A stretch of DNA of 64,000 nucleotides from NCBI GenBank assembly GCA_050485645.1, contig JBJHBT010000005.1, positions 104,837 to 168,836 of the forward strand, in the 5' to 3' direction. Below, one piece after another: positions 43,208-51,731 of the stretch. The notes beneath the pieces are model-generated. The model searched no databases, was not told the DNA's origin, and saw nothing but the letters and a program-made list of their open reading frames with translations. Position numbers and translations under genes: made by a program. Each line of letters opens with the position of its first letter. Position 1 is the stretch's first letter. The stretch comes from JBJHBP01 sp050485645. GTDB lineage: Bacteria; Pseudomonadota; Gammaproteobacteria; Steroidobacterales; Rariloculaceae.

Positions 43208-44503
43208 ATGGGGCTATGGCGTGTGAAGATCGGCGGCGGGCGCGTTTTCTACGGCTACTACCTGGCCGCGATGTCGTTCGTGCTCGGTTTCGTGTCGGGC
43301 GCCATGTATGCACATTCGCGAGGCGTCTTCGTGCGCGGCCAGATCGAGGAATTCGCCGTGTCACGAACGGAGATTTCCCTCGCCTTCAGCGCGGTGCAGA
43401 TTGCCGGCGCCTTCGCCTCCCCGGTGCTGGGCTGCCTGCTCGACCGCTTTCCCGTGCGCAATGTCATGATCTGTGGCGCGATCTGGCTCGGTGCCGGATT
43501 TCTGGTGATGTCGCAGGCGGCGACGGTCTGGCAGTTCGCATTCCTGATGGCACTGTTCATGGGACTGGGTTCCAGCAGCATCGGCACCAGCGCGAACACG
43601 AGGCTGCTCGTGAACTGGTTCGACCGGCATCGTGGGCTGGCGCTGTCCGTGGCGGTGATGGGGTATTCGATTGCCGGCATCGTCATGCCGCCGGTGGCGG
43701 TATGGCTGATGGAAAACGCCGGCTGGCGTCATGGCTACGCGGCCTTCGGCTGCGTGCTGCTGCTGGTCGTGCTGCCGCTGGTCGCGGTGATGGTTCGCCA
43801 GCGACCACAGGACATCGGCCAGCAGCCGGATGGCGTTGCGGTTGTCGTCAATGGCGGGTCGCCGGCAGCCGCGCTCGCAGGTGGGCCGCCCGAACAGGCG
43901 GTGACCGGGATGCGCGCAACGCTGGCGGCGTTCCGTCAGTTCATCCGGTCGCGCGCGTTCTGGGGGGTGGCGCTGCTGTTCGGCTCGATGGTCGGCGTCA
44001 TGATCAGCGTCAACCTGCATCTGTTCATGCACTACACGGGGCTGGATCTTGGCGAGTATCGCGCCGCACTGATCCTGTCGGTCACCGGCGTTTTCATGTT
44101 CGTCAGCAAACCGCTGTTTGGCTGGTTGATCGATCGGCTCGGGGCGCGGCGTTCATCTCTGGTCGCGTTGCTGGTCGGTGTGGCGACCATGCTGGTCTAT
44201 GCGCTGTCCACGGATTTCGTGTCGCTGCTGCTTGGCGGCGTGCTGCTGGGCTTTGCGTTCGGTGCACTCGTGCCGCTGCAGGCTGCGCTGCTGTCGCGGC
44301 TGTTCGAGCCTGCCATGTTCGGACGTGCCTATGGCGCTCTGCGACTTTGCATCTTTCCGATGACCGTGGCGTTCACGCCGTTGACAGGCCTCACCCATGA
44401 CCTCACAGGCAGTTACACGCCGGCGTTCGCGGCATTCGCGGCGCTGTTCGCAGGTGTTGCCCTGCTCGCGCCGCGCCTGATTCCTCAGACGGCAGACACA
44501 TAA
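43208..44503 (+). CDS. MFS transporter (monocarboxylate/oxalate-formate-like)
   Basis: 431 residues, 12 helices. FYGYYLAAMSFVLGFVSGAM opens the first helix, as in OFA/MCT-type carriers. SRTEISLAFSAVQIAGAFAS and GCLLDRFPVRNVMICGAIW give the loop 2-3 motif. NTRLLVNWFDRHRGLALSVA, with the WF-x-RHRGLA signature, is typical of MCT-like MFS proteins. GWLIDRLGARRSSLVALLVG is the second-half equivalent. It should exchange or symport a small carboxylate. The C-terminal 19 bases overlap the convergent MocR gene. Confidence 0.88.
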   Translation: MGLWRVKIGGGRVFYGYYLAAMSFVLGFVSGAMYAHSRGVFVRGQIEEFAVSRTEISLAFSAVQIAGAFASPVLGCLLDRFPVRNVMICGAIWLGAGFLVMSQAATVWQFAFLMALFMGLGSSSIGTSANTRLLVNWFDRHRGLALSVAVMGYSIAGIVMPPVAVWLMENAGWRHGYAAFGCVLLLVVLPLVAVMVRQRPQDIGQQPDGVAVVVNGGSPAAALAGGPPEQAVTGMRATLAAFRQFIRSRAFWGVALLFGSMVGVMISVNLHLFMHYTGLDLGEYRAALILSVTGVFMFVSKPLFGWLIDRLGARRSSLVALLVGVATMLVYALSTDFVSLLLGGVLLGFAFGALVPLQAALLSRLFEPAMFGRAYGALRLCIFPMTVAFTPLTGLTHDLTGSYTPAFAAFAALFAGVALLAPRLIPQTADT

Positions 44504-45993
44504 CGGCTGACGACGCCGACCAGGCGGTCCACGGCGGGCACGATGTCTTTTCGCACCGTGGAAGCGAAGCCCAGCGTGATGCCATTGCGCCGCCGCGTGC
44601 CGCAGTAGCACGACGATATCGGGCGCCCCAGACCGATACCGGCCTGCAATGCCGCGGCAACGACCGGCCGGTCATCCATGCCATCGGGCAGCCTTGCGGC
44701 AATGCGCAGCCCCGCCTCTGGAGGACCGTCGATACTGAGCATCCCCGCGGCACGTTCACGCAGCGCGCGGAGCAGCAGCTCGCGTCGTTCGGTATGAATC
44801 TCGCGCAGTTCGCGCAGATGTGTGGCCAGATGACCGGCGGCCCAGAACTTGGCCAGCAGCAGCTGCTGGTGCACGCCGACCGGTGACGATGTCGGCGTCA
44901 GTCTGGCCGCGAGTTCTTCTGGAACCACGGCGTATCCCACGCGCAGACCGGGTGCGACCGCCTTGTTGAAGCTGCCCAGATAGATGACCCGACTGGCGCC
45001 ATCCAGTGAGTACAGGGGCTCGCGGGCCTGCGGGCCGAAGCGGAAATCGCAGTCGATCTCGTTCTCGATGATCCACGCGCCGGCTGTCGCGCCGAATTCC
45101 AGCAGTGCGCGTCGACGCTGCATGCTCATCGTCACCGCAAGCGGATAGTGATGGGACGAGGCCACGAGCGCGAAGCGCGCATCGGGTGCGATGCGCATGC
45201 CCTGGCTCACATCGATGCCGTGACGGTCTACCGGGACAGGCACCGGCTGCAGTCCCAGTCCGTTCAGAACCGCGCGGGAATTGGGGTCACCGGGCTCCTC
45301 GAACCAGACCCGATCACCCGGTCTGCCGGTGGCGCGGATCAGCATCTCGACCAGTGACTGCGAGCCGTTGGCGATCAGCACCTGTCCGGCGTTGCAGGGC
45401 ATGCCGCGAAACGCGGTGAGGTAGTCGGCGACGGCTTCGCGCAATGGCAGTTCGCCGCGCGGATCGGCGAATGCGAATGCCCGTGACGCGTGGCGGCGCA
45501 GCACCTGGGCCGACAGCCGTGTCCACTGCCGCCACGGGAAACGGTCCACGGCGGGAATCCCCGGTGCCAGCGGCAGATCCTGATAAGCGGTGGTGCGCCC
45601 GGCCGACGGCCGGGTCCGCGCGCGGTCAGTCGCGCCGCGTCCGGTCCCCGCGCCGGCAGGGCTGTGCGTTTTCGTCGATTGTGGCGCCGGGGCATCCTGG
45701 TACGCCGATGGCTGCGTATCGGCAACGAAATAGCCCGCCCGTGGCCTGGCCACGATGTAGCCCTCGGACTGAAGCTTGGCGTAAACCTCTACGACGGTGG
45801 TGCGCGAGATGCCGTTCGCGGTGGCCATGGAACGCGACGATGGCATGCGACTCCCCGGCGGCAGGCGGCCACAGCGTATGCTGCGACGCAGGAACATAAG
45901 GATCTGTTCCTGCAGCGATTCACCGGCGCCGCGCTCGAGCGTCAGATCGTCAAGGACGAACTGGCAGGTTGCCTGCGACATCCCCATACTCAT
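44485..45993 (-). CDS. MocR-family regulator (GntR HTH fused to aminotransferase fold)
   Basis: About 502 residues from ATG 45993; codons M33 or M35 of the longer frame are alternatives, and no strong Shine-Dalgarno helps. The N-terminal winged helix is LQEQILMFLRRSIRCGRLPP and GISRTTVVEVYAKLQSEGYI. After a Pro/Thr-rich linker of about 80 residues comes the fold-type I aminotransferase domain: GELPLREAVADYLTAFRGMP, NGSQSLVEMLIRATG, YPLAVTMSMQRRRALLEF, ENEIDCDFRF. The PLP-lysine loop is YLGSFNKAVAPGLRVGY. MocR proteins such as PdxR, GabR and TauR sense PLP plus an amine or amino acid. The regulated gene is not evident, since its neighbours are convergent or unrelated. Confidence 0.92.
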   Translation of the reverse strand: MSMGMSQATCQFVLDDLTLERGAGESLQEQILMFLRRSIRCGRLPPGSRMPSSRSMATANGISRTTVVEVYAKLQSEGYIVARPRAGYFVADTQPSAYQDAPAPQSTKTHSPAGAGTGRGATDRARTRPSAGRTTAYQDLPLAPGIPAVDRFPWRQWTRLSAQVLRRHASRAFAFADPRGELPLREAVADYLTAFRGMPCNAGQVLIANGSQSLVEMLIRATGRPGDRVWFEEPGDPNSRAVLNGLGLQPVPVPVDRHGIDVSQGMRIAPDARFALVASSHHYPLAVTMSMQRRRALLEFGATAGAWIIENEIDCDFRFGPQAREPLYSLDGASRVIYLGSFNKAVAPGLRVGYAVVPEELAARLTPTSSPVGVHQQLLLAKFWAAGHLATHLRELREIHTERRELLLRALRERAAGMLSIDGPPEAGLRIAARLPDGMDDRPVVAAALQAGIGLGRPISSCYCGTRRRNGITLGFASTVRKDIVPAVDRLVGVVSRYVSAV

Positions 45994-46134
45994 GGTGCCC
46001 CGATTCGCTGGCCGGACCACGTCCGCGCCTCCGGGAAGGTGGCTTCGGTGGCCATTATCCGCCCACCAGGCTCGTACTGGCAAACCGGTTTGTCCGACCA
46101 GCGGCCAACCTCGGGTGGCGAACCGTGCCGCATG

Positions 46135-46956
46135 TCACTCCGGCTTGCGAAACACGAACAGCGCGCGATCGGTGGCGCCGCGTGTGCCGGGCGTGAACAC
46201 CATCTGCGTCCGATCGTCATCCGGATTGGCCAGCAGGTCGCTGTCGATCACGAGTTCGAATCCGGCGGCCGTCACTTCCTCGACAATGGTTTCCACGCCC
46301 ATGCGATGGATGGTCGAGGCATCGCGCCAGCCCGAGCCATCCTCGGCCTTGTGGTCGATGACGAGGTAGATTCCGCCGGGCTTGAGGGCATCGAGGAGCT
46401 TCGCGTTGAAAGCCGCGGTGTCGATTTCCTGCGGCACCAGGTCATGGTAGTAGAGCACGTTGAACACCGCGTCCACATTCCGCGGCAACGAGGCGGTGTT
46501 GTAGTCCGCGAGGTTGTACGACACGTTGGGCCTGTCGGCGACGAATGCGCGCGCCGCTTCGCCGCCAAAGCGTTCCGTGTAGGGCAGATCGAAAACGTCC
46601 ACGCGGCCGCCGACACCGACCGCCTCGGCGAGCATGGTGGTGTAGTAGAGCCCGATGCCAGCCAGTTCAATGATGTGATCGCCGGGCTGAATGCCCGACA
46701 GCGTCAGCACCTCGGCCGGGAGACGATTCGGGTCGCGGGCGCGGTGTTCGTCGGTGCGCGCCGGCGACTCCACGGCGAGGCGGATGTGGTCGGGTGTGGA
46801 GGCGGGGATGACATAGTCACCGGCATCCTGTGCGCCGGCGCTGGCGCCGACCAGCGCCAGAATCAGCGCGGCAACGGCAGAAGCGGTGGTGGATGCCGCG
46901 CAGCGGCCACGCCGGCAGGATCCGCCGGCCTGGGTGTTGCATACGTTTGCAGACAT
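46135..46956 (-). CDS. Exported SAM-methyltransferase-like protein
   Basis: 273 residues. ATG 46956 has GGAGGAG close upstream; the longer frame is rejected. The first ~45 residues form a signal peptide (STTASAVAALILALVGASAG). The rest is a class I methyltransferase-like Rossmann fold: GDHIIELAGIGLYYTTMLAE (motif I region), DVFDLPY, VFNVLYYHDLVPQEI, LKPGGIYLVIDHKAEDGSG. Motif I is DHIIELAGIG, where E-L-G-x-G-x-G would be usual, so SAM binding may be altered. Periplasmic relatives of this kind are known as predicted methyltransferases in Proteobacteria, but SAM is not expected in the periplasm, so the function is open. Confidence 0.82.
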   Translation of the reverse strand: MSANVCNTQAGGSCRRGRCAASTTASAVAALILALVGASAGAQDAGDYVIPASTPDHIRLAVESPARTDEHRARDPNRLPAEVLTLSGIQPGDHIIELAGIGLYYTTMLAEAVGVGGRVDVFDLPYTERFGGEAARAFVADRPNVSYNLADYNTASLPRNVDAVFNVLYYHDLVPQEIDTAAFNAKLLDALKPGGIYLVIDHKAEDGSGWRDASTIHRMGVETIVEEVTAAGFELVIDSDLLANPDDDRTQMVFTPGTRGATDRALFVFRKPE

Positions 46957-47100
46957 CGGAGCTCCTCCGGAACAGCAGGTGCCGCGGGTGCGGCGGGCCA
47001 ATATAGATACTGCATTCGTACCCATAAGCCAACAGCCACGACCTGCCGCCGAAGGGGATTTCGGCTAGACTGCCCGCCAAGGACCCTGGAGCTCTACGAT

Positions 47101-47607
47101 ATGAAGACATTACTCAGTACCCGCCTGGCATGGCTGGCCGGCGCGGTATTCATGGCTGCCGGCGCGCTCGCGCAGGCGCAGGACAACGCCCTGAACCCCC
47201 GTGAGTTCACTCTGAGCATGGAGCTGGTGCGGGCGTATGTGGAGGCCAGTGAGAACGTGTACGTGGAACTGAGCGCCAACCCGTCGCTGCTCGACGGCAT
47301 GAGCGAGGCGACCGAAGAATTCGGCACCGAAAGGGAATTGCGCGAGATGGTGGAATTCGTCAACTCGACGCCCGTCGTCCGCGAGGCGATCGAACGCGCC
47401 GGCGTTTCCGTGCGTGAGTACGCGCTCATCAATGCCACGCTGATCCCGGCCTTCATCACGTTTCAGATGCACGCGGCCGGGATGGGTAACGGATCGATGT
47501 TCGAATGGGTGACCGCCGAGCACCTGCAGTTCATCGAAAGCAATGCCGAGGCGATCGCCGAGCAGTTCGAACGTCTGCAGATGATGGCGCCGCCGGAGCC
47601 CGATTGA
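47101..47607 (+). CDS. Small exported helical protein of unknown function
   Basis: 168 residues from ATG 47101 (GGAG about eleven bases ahead), with a clear signal peptide (LAWLAGAVFMAAGALAQAQ). A much longer frame overlaps it upstream, but that part runs antisense to the MocR and methyltransferase genes and is a shadow. The mature protein is helical: EFTLSMELVRAYVEASENVY, FGTERELREMVEFVN, EHLQFIESNAEAIAEQFERL. It has no cysteines and no recognised domain. It is divergent from the methyltransferase-like gene and convergent with the DUF1134 gene. Confidence 0.75.
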   Translation: MKTLLSTRLAWLAGAVFMAAGALAQAQDNALNPREFTLSMELVRAYVEASENVYVELSANPSLLDGMSEATEEFGTERELREMVEFVNSTPVVREAIERAGVSVREYALINATLIPAFITFQMHAAGMGNGSMFEWVTAEHLQFIESNAEAIAEQFERLQMMAPPEPD

Positions 47608-47626
47608 TCCGCGGAGCGCTGCCTGC

Positions 47627-48217
47627 TCAGAAGGGCAGCCAGGAGCGTTCGCGTGACAGGTGCAGATACCCCACGCTGATCCCCTGGCGCCAGCCCACTC
47701 CCATGCGCACCGGCGCAAGCACCGTCTCTCCGTTGCGGTTGTAGTTCATGCCTACGCCCCCCACATAGTAGAGACTGCCTTCGACACCGCCGTACCGCTG
47801 GAACAGCGAATCCGTATCCGGAAGGTCGTAGACAAGGATGAAGGCCTTGGCCGCGCTGCCGCCGATATCCAGGCCAAGCGACGGCCCACGCCAGTAGACC
47901 GGCATGGATGTGCCGTCCTTCATGTAGAGAATGCCGTGTCCGTAGCGAAAGCCTACGCCAACCGCGCCGCCCCCTTCTTCACCACGGATGTAGCCGTCCG
48001 GCGGGCCTCTTTCGCCAAGTACGCGATTGAGCACATCGGCAAGGCCGCGTGCACCGCGGCCGAAGAATGCTTCGGCTTCACGGATTACGCCATCGCGCTG
48101 GAAGGATTCCGCCGTCGGCGGCGGTGGCGCAGCGGTGGCGCCACGCTGCGCGTTGCCCGCGCAACCGGCAGCGAGTGTCGCGGCCATGATTGCCGCGACG
48201 GTGACTGCAACGCGCAT
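47627..48217 (-). CDS. DUF1134 family lipoprotein (EipA-like)
   Basis: 196 residues from ATG 48217 (GGGAG eight bases upstream). The signal peptide ends LAAGC, a lipobox. The DUF1134 core is well kept: GGGAVGVGFRYGHGILYMKD, VYWRGPSLGLDIGGSAAKAF, ILVYDLPDTDSLFQRYGGVE, GSLYYVGGVGMNYNRNGETV, LAPVRMGVGWRQGISVGYLH. The Brucella member EipA is a periplasmic protein needed for envelope integrity. It is found mostly in Alphaproteobacteria but also in gammaproteobacteria. It stands next to the Zn-ribbon gene on the same strand, 99 bases apart. Confidence 0.88.
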   Translation of the reverse strand: MRVAVTVAAIMAATLAAGCAGNAQRGATAAPPPPTAESFQRDGVIREAEAFFGRGARGLADVLNRVLGERGPPDGYIRGEEGGGAVGVGFRYGHGILYMKDGTSMPVYWRGPSLGLDIGGSAAKAFILVYDLPDTDSLFQRYGGVEGSLYYVGGVGMNYNRNGETVLAPVRMGVGWRQGISVGYLHLSRERSWLPF

Positions 48218-48316
48218 GTTCCGGCTCCCGACCGACTCCAACATCGCGAGTTTGCGTCACGCCGGCGCGATGTCAAGGCGTCGCTTCCGGGGCGGACCGT
48301 TCCTGCAACGCGGCAG

Positions 48317-48712
48317 CTACTTGCGAAACAGCGCTTCGGCGGCTCTGCGCGCTTCGGCGTCGGTCTGATCGTCGGCCGGCGCCGCGGCCGCGCCACCGCC
48401 GGCCGCTACGCCGTCTTCGCCGAACAGCGCGTCCAGCTGAGCTCTGGCCTGCTGCTCGCGCCGCCATTCGGCGCTGTCGCCGGCATCCGGCGAGGGTTTG
48501 AAGTAGTCGCAGAAGTTGGCATGCGCTTTGTCGCGAATCTCCGGCGCATCGTCCTCGGTGCAGGCGCGCGCCACGGAACTGTCGTAGTGCCGGCACATGC
48601 GGCAGACGTGCAGTTCGGCGCGGCATTGCGGGCATTCGTCGAGGCGCGCCAGCGGCAGGCTCAATGATGCAAGCGAATAGCCGCATCTGTAGCAGTGCAG
48701 TGTGTCGCTCAT
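48317..48712 (-). CDS. Small Zn-ribbon protein
   Basis: 131 residues from ATG 48712; longer in-frame starts overlap the divergent rhomboid gene and are rejected. The N-terminus has four CxxC-type pairs: CYRCGYSL, CPQCRAEL, then CRMCRHY and a later Cys in SVARACTE, with a final Cys in NFCDYF. This suggests two small zinc ribbons or knuckles. The C-terminal half is Ala/Glu-rich and probably disordered or helical (EWRREQQARAQLDALF). Similar proteins are annotated only as hypothetical. It is divergent from the rhomboid gene with 44 bases between starts. Confidence 0.78.
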   Translation of the reverse strand: MSDTLHCYRCGYSLASLSLPLARLDECPQCRAELHVCRMCRHYDSSVARACTEDDAPEIRDKAHANFCDYFKPSPDAGDSAEWRREQQARAQLDALFGEDGVAAGGGAAAAPADDQTDAEARRAAEALFRK

Positions 48713-48756
48713 GGCGGCATTTTCCCATATCGGGCGCGACGCCGTAGGATCAGCCG

Positions 48757-49641
48757 ATGGACTATCCCACTGAGTACTGGATGGTCGTCTATGAAGGACG
48801 CAGCGAACAGGCGTGTGCCGAGCTGGGTCTGATGCTCGCCGCCCGTGGCGTGAAGCACCAGTACGCACGCGAGGACGGGTTGTGGCGGCTGTCCGTGCCG
48901 GTGCAGTCGGCGCCGCTTGCCCGCGAGGAGATCGCCAACTATGTTCGGGAGAATCAGCCTCGCCCGGCCGGGCGCAGGCCGATCGAGGCCGTGGACAGCG
49001 GCTGGCCAGGTGTCTGGGCCTACATCCTGCTGTTGGCGGCGGTTGCCGCGTTCACCGGTCGGATGGCGTTTGGCCTCGACTGGCTGACGCTGGGCATGAT
49101 GGATGCTGGCCGGGTGCGGGGTGGCGAACTGTGGCGCACGGCCACGGCGCTGACGCTCCATGTGGAATTCGGCCATCTGGTCGGGAACATCGGTTTCGGC
49201 GCATTTTTCGGCCTGTTCGTCAGCCGCTATCTCGGCAGTGGCCTGGGCTGGGCCGCGATCGTGGCGTCCGGCATGGCCGGCAATCTGCTCAACGCGATGA
49301 TCCAGGCCGGGACGCACCGCGCCATCGGCGCGTCGACGGCGGTGTTCGGCGCACTGGGCCTGCTCGTTGCCTACACGTGGCGCGCCGGGTTTCTGGCTGG
49401 TACGCCGTGGAAGGAGCGCATTGCACCGGTGGTGGCCGGTATCGGCCTGCTGGCATTTACCGGCACCGGTGGCGAGAACACCGACATCTTCGCTCACCTC
49501 ACCGGTTTCATTGCCGGCTTCGGCCTTGGTGTGCTACTTGCGCGGTTCAGGATTCCGCGGGCACGCCAGGTGCAGCAGGCCTGGGGCGGCGCGGCCGTGG
49601 CCACGCTGGCCCTGTGCTGGATACTGGCGTTCGTGTTCTGA
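48757..49641 (+). CDS. Rhomboid-family intramembrane serine protease
   Basis: 294 residues. A soluble N-terminal domain of about 85 residues (EYWMVVYEGRSEQACAELGL) precedes six to seven membrane helices. Rhomboid marks are the HVEFGHLVGNIGFGAFFG loop, the catalytic Ser in GASTAVFGALG (Ser near 193) and the catalytic His in TDIFAHLTGFIAGFGLG (His near 247). It cuts membrane proteins within or near their helices; the substrate is unknown. The start ATG 48757 lacks a strong Shine-Dalgarno. It is convergent with the ATPase gene. Confidence 0.92.
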   Translation: MDYPTEYWMVVYEGRSEQACAELGLMLAARGVKHQYAREDGLWRLSVPVQSAPLAREEIANYVRENQPRPAGRRPIEAVDSGWPGVWAYILLLAAVAAFTGRMAFGLDWLTLGMMDAGRVRGGELWRTATALTLHVEFGHLVGNIGFGAFFGLFVSRYLGSGLGWAAIVASGMAGNLLNAMIQAGTHRAIGASTAVFGALGLLVAYTWRAGFLAGTPWKERIAPVVAGIGLLAFTGTGGENTDIFAHLTGFIAGFGLGVLLARFRIPRARQVQQAWGGAAVATLALCWILAFVF

Positions 49642-49650
49642 GCCGGCGCG

Positions 49651-50487
49651 TTACTCCAGCACGCTGGAGATCAGTGCCAGAAAATCGCGTTCGCCGCTTA
49701 CGTGCTCGAAGTCGCGGGCGTTCACCGTGTAGCCGTGGCGGTCGGCAATGGCCTGATAGCGAGGCCTTCTGTGCTCGACCAGGGCGGGGAAAATCCACCG
49801 TACGAACTCGTCCGGTACGATGTCGTTCGGGCTTTCCAGGCCATTCTCACGCAGATACCCGGTCAGCTTGCTGTCCAGAAAGTCTTCGTTGTAGTAGATC
49901 GGCTTCGGGCTGCGTATCGCGCGTTCGACCAGTTCCCGTTCAAGGCTCTCGTCCGGGCGCAGGTACAGGATCAGCGTGTTCTCGGCCAGCGTCACTTCGG
50001 TCTGCTCATCGTCCAGCTCGCAGACACTGCCGCCGGCGTCGTTGATGAAGTGGTCGTAACCGTAGATCTCCCGCGCCTTGATGATGAAGTCGGCCACATC
50101 GCGCATCGCACCGATTTCAGCCTCCCGGTGCAGGCGCTGCCGCTTCTTGAATTCATCCACCGGCAACCCGCCGAGGTCCGGCCGCCCGATCTTGCCCAGG
50201 AACGTCGACACCGGTGTGAGGTTGTGTACCGTGATGTTGCTGGCGATGTAGATCGAGTCGCTGCGCAGCAGTTCCCGCAGGAAGCCCACCTGCATGGCCT
50301 GGCGCTTGATGTTGTCCAGAATCGGCTCATCAAGATAGCGGGTGCCGATGCGATAGTCTCCGGAGTAGTGAAACCAGTCGTCTTTCGGCAGCTTGTAGGC
50401 CAGCGTGGTCTTGCCGATCCCCGACATGCCGAGCAGGGTGATGGCCTTGTGCGGCCAGGCCATGAATTCCTTGCGGGTCATTCGCAT
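49651..50487 (-). CDS. P-loop ATPase of unknown role
   Basis: About 278 residues. Walker A is LLGMSGIGKTTLAYKL near the N-terminus. Later conserved stretches are WFHYSGDYRIGTRYL, SNITVHNLTPVSTFLGKIGR, FINDAGGSVCELDDEQTE, LILYLRPDESLERELVERA and VPDEFVRWIFPALVEHRRPR. This architecture is shared by single-domain kinases or ATPases found widely in Alpha- and Gammaproteobacteria and annotated only as ATPase. Three starts are possible: GTG 50496, ATG 50487 and ATG 50463; only the last has a purine-rich AAGGA a few bases ahead. It lies 424 bases from the divergent EF-hand gene. Confidence 0.82.
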   Translation of the reverse strand: MRMTRKEFMAWPHKAITLLGMSGIGKTTLAYKLPKDDWFHYSGDYRIGTRYLDEPILDNIKRQAMQVGFLRELLRSDSIYIASNITVHNLTPVSTFLGKIGRPDLGGLPVDEFKKRQRLHREAEIGAMRDVADFIIKAREIYGYDHFINDAGGSVCELDDEQTEVTLAENTLILYLRPDESLERELVERAIRSPKPIYYNEDFLDSKLTGYLRENGLESPNDIVPDEFVRWIFPALVEHRRPRYQAIADRHGYTVNARDFEHVSGERDFLALISSVLE

Positions 50488-50796
50488 TGCAAGCACCGGG
50501 GGAGGGGAAAGAAGCGTGTCCGGGGATTATAGGGCGGAGCGTTGCTCAGTGCCCGACAACTGCTCTGCCGTTCATGCCGCGACGAGATCAACCGCTGTGC
50601 CGCTCGACAGGCCTGTCGTGCAATCGTGACACCCCCTCATCGCGGTGCCAGCGCCGGGTCGACGCGCTGTTGCGCCCCGCCGTGCGCGAAATCGCAGGCC
50701 AATGCGTTTCCATTTCACGACGTTTGCTGTCGGGTGATACGGGTTCGGCGCGGTATGCCACGCCGCCATGCCTGTGTTGCCGCTGCGGCAAGAAAG

Positions 50797-50814
50797 TTGG
50801 CACGGGTCGTGCAA
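50797..50814 (+). promoter_or_regulatory. Sigma-54 (RpoN)-type promoter
   Basis: TTGGCACGGGTCGTGCAA has the -24 GG and -12 GC exactly ten bases apart and matches the core of the consensus TGGCACG-N4-TTGCA in 10 of 12 core positions by eye. It lies about 107 bases before the EF-hand gene and points at it, inside an otherwise empty 424-base region (50497-50920). No activator site was identified. Confidence 0.55.
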
Positions 50815-50920
50815 TACAGCCAGCGAGACCGACAGAACGTGTGCGCAAAGCCCCCCCTTTCCGCTCGCTGTTCCGAGGATCAGTCAATCAGGAAATCTGA
50901 ATCAGAATCAGGAGACAACG

Positions 50921-51184
50921 ATGAACAAGCTTACAGCCTTCAGTCTGGTGCCTCTCACCGTCGCCATGTTCGCGCTTGGCTCGGCATCGACCGCGTTCGC
51001 GCAGCAACCGTCGTTCGACGAGCTGGATGCCGATGACAACGGCTACATCTCGCGTGAGGAAGCCCGGGAGCTGCCGTGTCTGTCGAATGCGTTCGACGAT
51101 GTCGAGACTGAGTCGCCGCTGGGCCTGAGCCGCACCGAGTACATGCGTGCGGTCGCCGAGCATTGCGCGAGGGACGAAGAGTAA
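50921..51184 (+). CDS. Small exported EF-hand protein
   Basis: 87 residues. ATG 50921 follows AGGAG, and the signal peptide is good (AFSLVPLTVAMFALGSASTA, cleavage near AFAQ). One canonical EF-hand loop is present: DADDNGYISREEAREL, with Asp, Asp, Asn and Glu at ligand positions. A second half-motif (LSRTEYMRAVAEHC) and two cysteines may make a disulfide. It probably binds calcium in the periplasm. A sigma-54-like promoter lies upstream and a double hairpin terminator follows directly, so it is a well-defined single-gene unit. Confidence 0.88.
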   Translation: MNKLTAFSLVPLTVAMFALGSASTAFAQQPSFDELDADDNGYISREEARELPCLSNAFDDVETESPLGLSRTEYMRAVAEHCARDEE

Positions 51185-51209
51185 AGCAGCGGCCCGCTGC
51201 GCTTGCCCC

Positions 51210-51283
51210 CTCACTGGCGGTGACTCCCCCCACCGCCAGTGAGCTGAAGGGCCGGTGGGATGCACTTGTCCCTCCGGCCCTTC
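51210..51283 (+). terminator. Double hairpin terminator after the EF-hand gene
   Basis: First hairpin: CTCACTGGCGGTG (51210-51222) pairs perfectly with 51231-51243. Second hairpin: GAAGGGCCGG (51246-51255) pairs perfectly with 51274-51283, followed by AATCTTTTC. The second, with its T tract, is the likely rho-independent terminator. Two such strong hairpins in a row are unusual. Confidence 0.8.
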
Positions 51284-51334
51284 AATCTTTTCAGACAAGC
51301 CGGGCTTTTCCGACAGCCGGGTCCGGCCGATGCC

Positions 51335-51413
51335 CCGGGTTCCGCGGTGTGATCGACGACCTGGCGCATGCCGCCGGGCGTGATCAGCTCGTGGACGAGA
51401 CGCGCGTGCTGTA
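51335..51413 (+). pseudogene. 79-base fragment of a second lhr-type helicase gene
   Basis: Encodes GFRGVIDDLAHAAGRDQLVD and ETRVL before a stop. It aligns without gaps to 52932-53010 inside the full-length helicase (FLGIIDELVHAAGRGPLADE, TRVL). By hand about 60 of 79 bases match, and many mismatches are in third codon positions. So the fragment came from a diverged homologue, not a recent copy of the neighbour. Nothing else of that gene is visible. Confidence 0.8.
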
Positions 51414-51452
51414 ATCGATACGCTGGTCGATGCAACGAGAACGGCTTCGTCC

Positions 51453-51731
51453 GTGGTTGAGCGCGAAGCCATTGTTGGGGTGGCGGTGGAAGCGATGCGG
51501 AGACTGATGGCTACGCAGAGCGTTACGGAAGATCAAAGGCGTCGGTTCCGTCGGGAGTTCGGGATGATTCTGAGGGAATGGGAGAGACAGCGGCGTTCTC
51601 ACGTCCCCAGCCAGGTTGGAATAGCGGAGAAACTCGGACGGATGGCTTTGGTGTCGAGTCTCGTGGGAACTGCCAGCTTCCGCTGCAGAATCTGCCGTTT
51701 AAAGCTATTTAACGTCACTCAAGTGCTGTAA
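51453..51731 (+). CDS. Possible small hypothetical protein or gene remnant
   Basis: 92 codons from GTG 51453 (EREAIVGVAVEAMRRLMATQ, FRREFGMILREWERQRRS). It is helical and basic, with an abrupt change of character in the last 25 residues. No family or good Shine-Dalgarno is seen. It sits between the helicase fragment and the hipBA remnant, in a stretch with lower GC than its surroundings, and is likely another truncated gene. Confidence 0.3.
   Translation: MVEREAIVGVAVEAMRRLMATQSVTEDQRRRFRREFGMILREWERQRRSHVPSQVGIAEKLGRMALVSSLVGTASFRCRICRLKLFNVTQVL

Noticed and set aside
45490..47100. A plus-strand open frame continuing for more than 500 codons upstream of the small exported protein at 47101
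   Set aside because: It runs antisense to the MocR and methyltransferase-like genes, has Arg/His/Gly-rich content typical of shadow frames, and the signal peptide at 47101 marks the real start.
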